This document shows, piece after piece, positions 45,552 through 58,239 of a stretch of 64,000 bases of DNA. The notes below the pieces were generated by a model. It saw only the letters and a program-made list of their open reading frames with translations. It ran no database searches and was not told the DNA's origin. The position numbers and the translations under genes are program-made. Numbering within the stretch: position 1 is the stretch's first letter; every line of letters begins with the position of its first letter. This DNA is from Orientallactaga sibirica (Eukaryota; Chordata; Mammalia; Rodentia; Dipodidae): assembly GCA_036365145.1 (NCBI GenBank), contig JAEOAD010000034.1, positions 22,682,001 through 22,746,000 on the forward strand, read 5' to 3'.

Positions 45552-48500
45552 TTCAATGGAGGATGGTTTTGGGAGGGGAAAAATATGGGTGGTGAGTGGG
45601 AATTGTCATGGTTTATTGGCTATATTTATGGAAGCTGTCAATAAAAATGCTAAAAAAGAAAAATGAAAATAACTAGGCTATCAATAAACATAACTAAACC
45701 ACATAAAGAGGCTTCATGGAAGAGAATCCATGCAACTTATCAAACTTAACAAATGCCCTACCCAGTGGTATTGATTAACCTCAAGTAATAAAATCTTGTC
45801 AACCCACAGACTTTTTAGAAACAATGTACCATGTACTAGGTGTGGTGGTATAGACCTATAAGTCTAGCCCTCACGATGTTGAGGGAGGAGGAACCAATAG
45901 TCTGAAGCTAATCTAAGCTATAATCATGAGGACCAGGCCAGCCTGAGAATGTAAAATCCCTGCTTTAAATAAGTAAATCACCCTGGCTTGTGTCTGGGGG
46001 TGTTTATGATACTGAAACTGGGCCCTGGTAGAGGTCTTGGTACACACTCACATGTGTCGAGGTGGTTCTCTGTATTTTTACCTGCTGCTCCTGTTCAAGC
46101 TGTTCCTCCTGTTCAAGCTGTTTCTCCTGTTGCTGCTGCTGCTGCTGCTGCTTGTCACTTTTCTGACCTGGTGGAATTCTGTAATTCTGTAACCTGGTAA
46201 CCACAGAGTCAGTTCAACTCCCCCCACCACCACCACCACCCCCTTTTTTTTTTTCAAGGTAGGGTCTCATTCTGGCCCAGGCTGACCCAGAATTCACTAT
46301 GTAGTCTCAGGGTGGCCTCAAACTCAAAGCAATCCTCCTACCTCTGCCTCCCAAGTGCTGGGATTAAAGGCATGAGCCACCAACCCGGCTTCAATCCTTG
46401 ACACCCATCTCCCACTGTGGAGCTACTAGTTCATCCTAAACTGATTTCCCATACAAGACAAGCCTTTTTCTTGTCCAAGGTGCCTTTGCCTTGATGGCAA
46501 ATGAAGTGGAGTTAGGCCTTATAAATTCCCTTTTTGCTGTAGAAAGGTATTTTTTTTAATTTGAGAGAGAGAAAAAGAAAGAAGCAGAGAGAGAATAGGT
46601 GCGCTAGGGCCTTCAGCCACTGCAAACAAACTCCAGATGAGTGCGTCCCCTTAAGTGCATGTGTGACATTGTGCACTTGCATCACTGTGTGTCTGGCTTA
46701 CATGGGATCTAGAGATTCAAACATGAATTCTTAGGCTTCACAGGCAAGCATTAAGCCATCTCTCCAGCCCGGGTCTTTCTTTTTTAATTGAAACACAAAA
46801 TATTAACTTCTATATGAAATTCCATGTGATGCTTCAACACATGTATACCCTGTGTAAGGCCTTCTGAGTTCTAGTTTACCTATACTAACTGTATCTGCTA
46901 TAGAATGAAAGATAAAAGTAAAAGTATATGAAGACTCAGGATTCCTCAAAGAAATGTCCAAGATAGGTATATAACATATACCTGCATATAACAGCAGCCA
47001 AAGAAACTAACTATAAACCAAATGTGGTAATGTGCTACTGTTATCCCAGCTCTTAGAAAACAGAAGCTAGAAGACTGAAGGTTTGAGACCAGCCTGAGTT
47101 ACACAGTGAGTTCTAGCTCAGCTACATGGTAAGACCCTGTCTCAAAAAGAAAATATAAAACTGTACCTTTCCATTTGTGAATACTCTTTTTGAAAGAATG
47201 TGAGTCACCCTCCTTATGTGCTATCCCTAATATACCCATCCATATTGGCCTCTGAAAAAAGGCTATAGTTTTATTTCTTTTGAACTGGCTATTTTCCCAA
47301 CCAGCTCTTGAATGCACTCATCCTTTCCTTTCTCAATTTCCTTTTCTAAACAAACATCTTCCAACCTGCTACCAGAAGTACTCTGCTAAAATAGAACACT
47401 TCTGTCGGCTCCCTCATCAACACTGGTTCTTACCTTAGCTTCCCCCTGGAAGCACTGGAAGCTTTAAAAGACAGTAAGGCCTGATTCTCAATACCAGAAA
47501 TTCTGACCCAATAGGTCTGTGGTTTAACCTAGGTGTTGTTTTAAAAGCTTCTTAGTCAGTCAGTTTAATTATGGTGTCAAGGTGGGCACCACTGACCTGG
47601 GGGATTGAAGGTCAAATGGATTTGCAGCCCTTATCTACTATGTGGCCTAATCTACCACTCTCCTTTAACTCCCTTAAACCACAGCCACACTGAACTGCTA
47701 ATGTTTCCTGAGTAGCCTTGCTTGTCCAAGATGCCTCTGTCTAGGCTAGTCCCAATGCCAGTAATTCTGTTCCATATCAGGAAAATCCTGAATCACAATT
47801 TAATTCAAAAGTCATCTCCTCTAATGAAGCTCTTCTGAACTCAGGGAAGACAGGCCACTGTCTAAGACATAACTCAGAGGTGCTCTCCAGTCACCCAAGC
47901 AAAATAATACCTGTTAAAGCATCAGAAAGAGGAATAAAAGGTAACATGATGGAACTGTGGGAGTAGTAGTTGTCACCTGCATGGGGACTAACTCCCACCC
48001 TGGGCCCCTTCGCCCTCCCATATGTGGGTCAGGTTCTTAGATCTTTGGGTTAAAGGACATCACTGGTATTAGAGTGCACAGTAGGATGGAAAGTCAAACA
48101 AGAAGGCAGCATCCTTCTCAGAAACACCTTACCTGATCCCTCCCAGGGCCCCAAGGCTGCAGAGTGAATTCTGATGATTGAGTTGTTCTCATAGTAAAGC
48201 CAGCAATGAAAAGTCAAAGCAAGGTGGTACAACCTGACAAGAGTTAGGGAGAGTCTTTCTCTCTTCCACTCTGCACTCAAGCTGAGCAATATCAAAGAGA
48301 CAGCGCTAGGTATATCCCTCAGCTGAGGGAAGATCAGGGCTCAAAAGAAGGGATACTATTCTGGGCTCCAGAATGAACACCAGAGGAAAAGGGCTGCCTG
48401 CAGAGACCTGGCTACTGCATACACAAAGTGTTGATGGGCACCTGAGCCCTTCAATTTTCCATGTTATGGTAGAAAAGCTGGAGGGCTCTTGAAAGACAGA

Positions 48501-49774
48501 ATATGGCTAGATAGCCCAGGCTGACCCTGAACTTGTTTTTGTTGTTGTTTTCAAGGTAGGGTCTCACTCCAGGCTGACCTGGAACTCACTGTGTAGCCCC
48601 AGGCTGACTTCAAACTCAGTGATCCTCTTACCTCAGCCTCCTGAGTGCTGGGATAACCACCACACGCAGCTCATGACCTTGATCTTTTGATCCACTTGTC
48701 TAGGCCTCTGGAGTAGTGCATTATCTCTAGTTCCTATGTGTCTTTTCTAAGGCAGGACTTGAGGAAAATAAGACTATGCCTCAGTGTCATCTCTCAAATC
48801 CCTACATGAAGCAAACATATGGCCCAGCTTGCTCGCTTAGGAGCTAGTTAAAGGATAGTGCATAGTAGAACAGCTAGCCAGACTAAGAATTTCCAGAAAA
48901 ATTCTGATTGCCTGACAAGGCAAGTGTCAAAATGACAAAAGTATGTTTGACTTTTCCTGTCTTCAGTGGCATACTGGGATTCTACTCCCTGACCAAGCCC
49001 ACAGGACATGTTATAAATGATGGCAGTTGAATGCTTACGTAAACTGTCCCCACTCAGTGGATCACTCTTGACTTTCTTGTTCGCTTCCTGAAACTGACGT
49101 AAGGAAGAATTGAATTAGGACTTTTGGAAGTGAAGAAAACTTTTGCAAAAGTTAAATCAAAAAGGCCAGGCATGGTGGAGGATGCTTTTAATCCCAGCAC
49201 TTGGGAAGCAGAGGTAGGAGGATCGCCCTAAATTTGAGGGCACCCTGAGACTACATAGTGATTTCCAGGTCAGTGTGGATTACAGCAAGTCCCTACCTTG
49301 GAAAAAAAATGATAAAATCAAGGGCTACAGAGATGGTTTAGCAGTTAAGGCACATGCCTGTGAAGCCTAAGGACCCCCATTCAATTCTCCAGGTTCCACA
49401 TAAGCCAGATGCACAAGAGGGCACACGCATCTGGAGTTCGTTTGCAGTGGCTAGAGGTCCTGGCACACCCATTCTCACTCTCCCTGTCTCTCTTTCCCTC
49501 TCTCTGTCTCAATAAATAAATAAATAAAAATATTTTTTAAGTCAAGAAGGAAGGAACCTAAAATTAACCGCCAGATGGCAATTTTATGCCCCAAACTAGT
49601 CAAACTAGGAAGAATCCCACCTTGCAGCCCAGCCCAGGCTACCCCCACTTCTTCCAGACCCAGTCAGGTCTCAGCTTCCCTCACTGTCACTCTACCTGTT
49701 TCTTAGTAGGGGTTTTCACCTTCCTCTGCTTCTGCTTCTGCTTCTGCTTCTGCTTCTGCTGCAACTGCAGCTGC

Positions 49775-49815
<41 letters not shown>

Positions 49816-52800
49816 CTGCTGCTGCTGCCGCTGCTTCCTGTGACCTGGTGACCAGAGGACCAGCTCAGTCCTCTTCCCACTGAGAGCCCACAGTCTTCTG
49901 CTGAGTTACTTGTGACCTGACTCACTATGGTAACTTTCCCTTACTGGTCAGGACCAAGTAGGGAGCTGCTTTCTGAAACTGGAGTATCTGGAGTTCTACA
50001 GGTGAACCCATTTGACTGTAGCAGCAAACGTAACTGACAAGGGACCAAGGATAAAGCAGGGGAGTATGGCACCTGAAAGTCCAGCAGCACTGGCACATCC
50101 ATCTCCTCTCTTCAGGTTAGGCTGCAGTTTCATCATGTGTTCTGGATATCGCAGTGCAGGTCTCTACAGGAAAAACACAAGAACAAAAGCTCTTCTATGG
50201 GTCCTACCTTTCCCCATGAAAGCATGTATTCACCTAGTCTACAAGCACATTTTTGAGAAACCAGTGTTTTTTTTTGGGGAGACACAGAGAGAGACAGAGA
50301 GAGAGAGGGAGAGGAAGACAGATAGACATGGGCGCGCCAGCAGCCTCTCAGCTGCTGCGAAGGAAATCTAGATGTGTGCGCCCCCTTGTGGTCAAGTGCA
50401 GCATTGCACCCTTGCCTCACTTTGCATCTGGCTAAACATGGGACCTGGAGATTGGAACCAGCGTTCTTAGGCTTAGGAGGCAGGTGCCTTAACCGCTAAG
50501 CCATCTCTCCAGCCCAAGAAACCAGTGTTTTATACATTGTACTAGGAGTTGAGGGAAACAGAGCACAGAAGAAATAAAGACAGTGCTCTCCATCCTTCCC
50601 CTCTGCTGGTTTTAGCCTCCATATCACCCAGCCTTCTATAAGGCTTGAGTCCAAAGTGGAAACACAGAAGAAAGAGGGAATAAAAAGTCAACTCTTCTAG
50701 CCATGAAGAGAAATAGTCTTGATCATGTAGGCCTATTTTTCTGCAATACTCTAGCTCTTACTTGCAGGGTGAGGCGGTGTATAGATAGATACATCTTAGA
50801 AGAAATCGCACTGATAGGTCGGTCCTTTTCCAGGGGAAGATTCTTTCTAATCTTGGCCAATTGAATATTTATCTCTGGATAAGGAATGTGTTTCTCTCCA
50901 TGTGGTAAAAGGCTAAAGAGGACAGAGACAATCAGACAGTCAGCAAGTGCTCTTCCCAGAGAGTGTGGCTGCGGAGAAAGCTGAAAAGGGCTCAAATCTG
51001 GAAAAAAATGGCCTCTTTAGGTCTGGGAGGGCCCATTGTAGCACCTTCCCCAGGCAGCCATGAGAAGCACAGCCATGTCTATTGAGTGCTTACTCTCTGT
51101 CAGGCTCCCATGCTTTAAACCCCTGAACCCTTACAACATCCCAGGGACACCTGTCATCCTCTCAATTTTGCTAATGAGGGAAATGAAGCAGAAAGAGCCT
51201 AAATACATTACCAAAATACAGAAAGCCAGTTAAGTTTCAATATGAAAGTCAAAGGCTATCACACTCCAAAACCATACACACCATTTCATCACCCACTTAT
51301 CCATAATTCATCTATGACAAGAAAAGAGAACAGGAGTTCACATGAGAACCCTCATAATGGGCTGAGCCCAGGGCTGGCAGGTGGTAAGTACTTGATGAAT
51401 GGTGGTATTGTTCACTGTCACCTCTCTCTGTTGGTAGGTCTGAACAAGTAGGGTAACAACTGGCTCTGCTCTCCTCAGAAAGAACACAGTGATCAGCCCC
51501 TTCTTGACTTCAGTGAAAATCAGAGCTCCAGCTCTGCCCCAGACCTCCTCAATACTCACCACTCCTTCAGTAGATCCTGCGGTAGCATGTCGACTCCAGC
51601 CCAGACAGGTACAGATTCTGAACTTAATTTCTCAAACAATTGTACTGGAGTAGGGGGAGGTACAGTTATCCCTGAACTTTTCAAGTGTGTCCCTGGGTAC
51701 TGCCTTCCAGAGAAGTACATAGATGACTTGCTTTTCTGGAAGAAATACAATGAAGGAGACTCTCTGAAGCACTCTCTTCAGGCCTGTTTCTTCCCTAGCA
51801 TATGAAACTCCTTGTTTCCAGACTATGACTGTCAACTTGATAGATAAAAAACACATAGGTGACTGGGAATGGTGGCTTACACTTTTAATCCCAACACTCA
51901 AGAGGCTGAGGTAGGAGGATCAGTTCAATGCCAGCCTAGGGGTACAGAGTAAGTTCCAGACTTGGGCTAGAATGAGACCCTACCACCGGGAGTGGAGAGT
52001 GGGGGTGGGGGGAAGGGGCATAGGAGTGGGGTGGGGAGAGAAGCACTTAGGAGATTAGGGCCTGGGCAAAGGCTTAGTCAATACAGAGCTTGCCACACAA
52101 GCATGAGATCTGATTCAAACCCCAAATACCCACATAAATGCTTAGTGGGCATGGTGGTCCACCATCAAAGCAACTGAGAGACAGAAACATGGGATCTCTG
52201 ATTAGTTAGACCAGCGGAAACAGTGAGCAATCTCTAGGTGCAAGTGAGAGGCCCCACTTCAGTAAATAAAGCAGAAAACAACAGAGGAAGACAAGCAATA
52301 TCCACCTCTGGCCTCCCCACACACATGCACACATACATATGAATACACACACACACCTAGATCAGTGAAACACATCTCTGGGTGTATCTGTGGAGGAGTC
52401 TCTAAAGAGAGTTAGACCATGAGGATTCTGATATAGAGTTGATTAATCCATTGATGTATTTATAATATGATGGCATAATAAGGAGGTGGTAGGAGGTTGT
52501 GTCTATTTAGAGGAAGTAGGTGATGTGGGTATGGTTCTGGGAGCTATAGCTTGCCCTCATCTCTTCCTATATGCCCTTTTTTCTGTGTCTTATCTGCCCA
52601 GAAGGGGATAACCGCCTCTGTTACATCCTCCTACCATTACAACATTCTTCCTAAGCACATGGGGTCAAGCAATCATGATCTTAATCCTCTGAAATCATGA
52701 ACCAAAACAAATCTTTCCTCATGTTAAGTTGTTCTCTCAGGTATTTTGGTCACAGTAATAATGTAATTAATACACAGAGTGATCCAGCTTTTGCTGCCTC

Positions 52801-55800
52801 CTTTCAACCAAGAAGGCTACCCAGTCTTTCCCTCTTGGGGTCCCAATCCCACTGTTATATTCAGATTATACAAACATTAATTTGTTTTTCAAGAGAGGTC
52901 ATTCATTATCTAACTAGATGCCACGAACAGATCTGGGATAGGGATTGGACAATGAATGAAATGGAGCAAGACACTACTCTCATGGACACTCTTCTCTTAT
53001 ACCTCTATTACTTACCCAAGGCCACATTTACCCATAAAAGTCAGAGTTCAAGTTGTAAACCCAAGTCATGTAATTCCTGGTCCACTGGAATTCTACACAT
53101 AACACTGAGGGTGTTTTGAATAGACAGAGTCCCCTGAATATCCAATGGCTCCTCCTGTCATCTCATCACCTTCTGACGGGGCAGATAGGGAGGAAGCTGA
53201 AGAGGCTTGGTAGGTATTCTTAAAGAAAGGGTTTCTCTTATAGATTTTGTTCATTTAGATAACAGGGTGGAGGAAGGGGTAGAGAAGGCCTAAACAGAAA
53301 ATAAAAGTAAATAAGCTCTAAAGAATAATTTCATAAAGGACAAAACATAGCACTCACCTTTAATTTCTTTCTTCTCTTCTTCCCATGCCAACCAGAAAAG
53401 GCAGATGTTTTTCTGGCTAAGCTTGAAATAAGAATAACCATAACTTATTCCCAAATACCATAAAAAGAAACACACCAAGGATATTTGTGAATTATGACCA
53501 TGAAGATTCCCATTTCTCTAAGTAGGCCTCAAAGATGGCTGTTGAGAGCCCAGCAGGACTTGCTCCCCAAAAACCTACTGCTAAAAGACCCTTTACTCTC
53601 ACCTCTGAATTTGGTTCCCAAAAGTCTCTCAGTCTTGCTTTCATAGCATGAATTTAAATTGGAAATCATGTCTGACCCCATGAGATTCTAGGAGGACAGG
53701 GACCAAGTCTTTGTGAGTTCTCACTGGATCCACACTGTTCAGCACAGAGGAGGTAGTCAAGAAGTATGTTTGACTCTATCTTCTCCTTCTTGCCTGGATG
53801 GATATGACAGCTGGAACTCTGATAGCCAACCTGCTCCTTAAAAGCACTCATTTGGCTGGAGAGATGGTTTAACAGTTAAGGTACTTGCCTGCAAAGCCTA
53901 AGGACCCAGGTTCGATTCCCCAGAACACATGTAAGCCAGATGCACATGATAGCATGTGTCTGGAGTTTGTTTGCAATGGCTAGAGGCCCTGGTGCATCCA
54001 TATTTTCACTCCCCTTCCCTCCTTTCTTCTCTGATAAATAAATACATTTAAAACATATCTTTTGTTGTTGTTTTTTGTTTGTTTTTGTTTTTCGAGGTAG
54101 GGTCTCACTCTGGCCCAGGTTGACCTGGAATTAACTACGTAGTTTCAGGGTGGCCTCGAACTTATGGCAATCCTCTTACCTCTGCCTCCTGAATGCTGGG
54201 ATTAAAGGTGTGCGCCACCACGCCCAGCTATTGTTGCTTTTTGAGGTAGGGTCTCACTCTAGCTCAGGCTGACATGGAATTCACTCTGTAATGTCAGGGT
54301 AGGGTCAAACTCTTGGCAATCCTCCTACCTCTACCTCCAGAGTGTTGGGATTAAAGGTGTGTGCCACCACACCTGGCTTAAAATATTTTTTTAAGTGCAC
54401 CCATAAAGTATCTTAGAAGACAGAGCCATGAGCTAAGGAGGATGAAAGGATTTGAAGGAGTCCCAGGTTCAGATTCACTCTCAGATCTAACATGTTAGCC
54501 CTGGTAATGTTGATAGAATGTTCCCTCTGGGCTTCTTGTACATGAAAAAAACAAACTCTTAGGCCGGGCATGATGGTGCACGCCTTTAATCCCAGCACTC
54601 AGGAGGCAGAGGTAGGAAGATTGCTGTGAGTTCGAGGCCACCCTGAGACTCCATAGTGAATTCCAGGTCAGCCTGAGCTAGAGTGAGACCCTACCTCAAC
54701 TCCCCCCCCAAAGAAAAACTCTTCTGGGTTTTGTTGTTGACACCATAGGTATACCCTCCCAAAAAAAACTGGATGCATAACAAAGCATTCACAGAATTAT
54801 TTTGTAAAAAGAAAGTGAAAAAGAAATTCTTGAGGCTGGTAATAAGAAAGCTGATTTTAAAAAAAAAATGTAGGCCGCATCAGCGGCCCAGCCCCGAAAG
54901 GCAGTCATGGGGCACCCACCTAGAGCCACAGGCGCGGCAGGGTGTGGAGGCCTGGCTAGCGGGCATCGGAGCCAGACCCTGACCTGCAGAGACCGACAGA
55001 TACGGAAGCAGTGGGTGCCGGGGTGACAGCAGGGCAGGGGGAGCTGCCTGGGATGTTGAGTCATGAAACAAGCACGCATAGAGCAGGTTCAGGTGGCGGT
55101 GAATGCCGGCAGTACATGGACTCAGAAGGGCCCCTGAAACAAGGCTTGAGGCTGTCACAGACCCCTGAGGAGATGGCAGCCAACCTCAAAGGGGTCCCAG
55201 AAAATAGGAGGGCATGATTAGAAGTGAATGAAGAAAGTTTCTCAGAACTGCAAGACATGACCTTCCAGGTTGAACGGCCTACAGCACATCATTACATAAC
55301 AACACAAGCCACACATTTCCAGAGTCTCAGGAACTCCGTTCAGAATCTGGTTGTGCCAACTCAGTGTCTGCAGCCCCTTGCCAGGCAGAACCTCAGCAAT
55401 ATGAAGCGCAATTTGGACGACTGCGGAGCTTCCTCATTGATTCTGATTCCCAGCACAGTCATGAAGGGATGCCTCTCCTCTACCCCCTCTTTGTCTACCT
55501 CCACCTTAATCTGGTTCAAAGTGGCCCCAAGAGCACAGTGGAAAGCTTCTATAGCCACTTCCACAGGGTGTTCCCGCAGAACGCCAGCCAGAAGGACACC
55601 ATTGAGCAGCTGCAGACCACACAGACCATTCAGGACATTCTGTCAAACTTCCAGCTTCAAGCATTCCTGGACAATAAGTATGTGGTCCATCTCCAGGAAG
55701 ACAGCTACAACTACCTTATCCACTACCTCCAAAGCGATAACAACACTGCCCTGTGCAAGGCCCTCGCTGTGCACATTCACCTGGATGTGCAGCCTACCAA

Positions 55801-57356
55801 GAGGACAGACTACCAGCTCTACAGCAGCCGGGAGCCGCCAGATGTGCCCAGCCCTATTCTTCAGAATGAGGCCGCCCTGGAAGTCTTGCAGGAGAGCATC
55901 AAGCATGTCAAGGATGGGCCTCCCTCCCTCACCACCATCTGCTTCTATGCCTTCTGTAACACAGAACAGCTGCTGAACACTGCAGAGATCTCTCCTGACA
56001 ACAAGCTGGCCACTGGGTTTGACAACTCCTGCATAAAGCTCTAGAGCTTGCGGTCCAAGAAGCTGAAGTCAGAGCCCCACCATGTGGATGCATCCCACAT
56101 CCGCCTGGCTTGTGACACTCTGGAGGAGGAGGAGGAGGAGGAGGAAGACAGCATGGGCACAGAGATGAAGATCTTGCAGGGTCACTGTGGCCCAGTGTAC
56201 AGCACATGGTTCCTCATTCCTTGCAGACAGCTCAGGGCTGCTTTCTTGTTCTGAAGACATGTCCATCAGGCTCCATCGACAAGACTGTCCGGCTATGGGG
56301 TGCCCAGCAGGGAAACTCAGTCTGGCTCTTCACAGGCCACCATGGCCCTGTGCTCTCCCTTGCCTTTTCTCCCAATGGTAAGTACTCAGCATCTGCTGGT
56401 GAGGATCAGTGATTGAAGCTGTGGGATTTGGCCTCAGGAACCCTTTTTAAAGAACTGAGAGGCCACACAGTCAGCATCACCAGCCTGGCCTTTAGCCCGC
56501 ACAGTGGCCTGGTCACCTCAGCTTCCATGGACAACTCTGTGCATGTCTGGGACATCAGGAGCACGTGCTGCAGCGCCCCCGCAGATGGCTCTTCAGGCGA
56601 ACTTATGGGCATGTACACTGGGCAGGTGAGCAACGTCCTGAGTGTGCAGTTTATGGACTGCAACCTCCTTGTGACTAGGATCACACAAGAGAATCAGGAA
56701 CATTGATTTTTTTTTTAATCCAGGTGGCAGACTGGGTGGGGCTAGAAGTGTCTAGCTGTAACTCAGGACTTGGTGAAACTGAACCAGTGATTGCAAAAGA
56801 GCCTCCCCTCTCTCTTTACTCACTTTGCACAGCCCTGGTGCACAGGATTCTCCCAGGCTCACTCCACGTTCTCCAAGAACCTGCCTCCCAGCCATGTGTA
56901 AGCACCTTCCTGTCTGCATCTGTCTCCCTCTCCCAGTGGGCTGGCTGGAGCAGTTGCAGAATGCTCCCTGGAGCAACCTCGAATGATGTCACCTGTGGGC
57001 CACCCCCTTGAGGGAGGAATGCAGGGATGGGAACTATGAAAGGAGAGGTGGTCTGGCAGTCTTTTCTTTTCCATAATGACAGAGAACCAGGATTTTTAAA
57101 TTATTATGATGATTATAATTATTATTATTATTATTTTAATAATAAAAATAAAAAGTAAAAAGAAATTCTTGAGGTTGGTAATAAGAAAGCTGATTTTTAA
57201 AAACATGTAGGCCCTACCCCCACTTTCCCCTTTGAAACTTCACTCTCCATCATATCCCCTCCCCTCTCAATCAGTCTCTCTTTTCAGTTTGATGTCATGA
57301 TCTTTCCCTCCTATTATGATGGTCTTGTGTAGTATCAGGCACTGTGAGGTCATGGT

Positions 57357-57395
<39 letters not shown>

Positions 57396-58195
57396 CAAGG
57401 TAGGGTTTCACTCTAGCCCAGGCTGACCTGGAATTCACTATATTCACTATGTAGTTTCAGGGTGACCTTGAACTCAAAGCGATCCTCCAGTGTAAGAACA
57501 GGAGCAAGAGAGCATAAGTACCTTCTGTGCTTGGCCTCCTGCTACTTACAGTGAGGTAGGGAAGAGGGAACTCACAGACTTTACAGAATGTATGGGTCAA
57601 AGGCCCCAAGTTCTAGATGTGATGCTCACCTTGCATTCTTCTCTGTGGCTTTTGGGATCCAGGTTACAATCATATTTCCGACATCTTCACAGAAAGGAAG
57701 TGCTGTCTCATTCAAATTCAATACTGAAACCTAAGAGACAGATGTAAAAGGTACAGCATGAGGTGTCTGGCTCCTGCTAGTACTCAATACCAGACTAAAA
57801 AAATGCTGAGCTATTATGCTAACCAAAAAAGTTTACGATGCCGGGCATGGTGGCGCACGCCTTTAATCCCAGCATTTGGGAGGCAAAGGTAGGAGGATCG
57901 CCGTGAGTTCAAGGCCACCCTGAGACTACATAGTGAATTCCAGCTCAGCCTGGGCTAGAGTGAGACCCTACCTTGCAAAACTGAAAAATGAAAAAAAAAA
58001 GTTTACAATTCAGATGACAAAGATGATAAAAAAGTTCCAGAGCTGGGGATATGGTTTAATGTTTAAGGCACTGGCCTGCAAAGCCTAAGGACCCAGGTTC
58101 AATTCCCTAGTACTCACATAAGCCAGATGCACATGGTGGTACATGCATCTGGAGTTTGTTTGCAGTGGCTAGAGGCCCTGGCGCACCCATTCTCC

Positions 58196-58239
<44 letters not shown>

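Noticed and set aside
48133..48245. Larger version of exon i starting at 48233
   Set aside because: Better acceptor, but its only open frame does not match the phase from exon h.
49716..49925. Poly-Ser frame and, on the plus strand, poly-Cys frame over the CAG tract
   Set aside because: Neither fits the splice phase of neighbouring exons; the Gln frame does.
55224..55976. 250-codon plus frame overlapping the TAF5L retrocopy
   Set aside because: Out of frame with TAF5L; a shadow of the true frame at 55364-56041.
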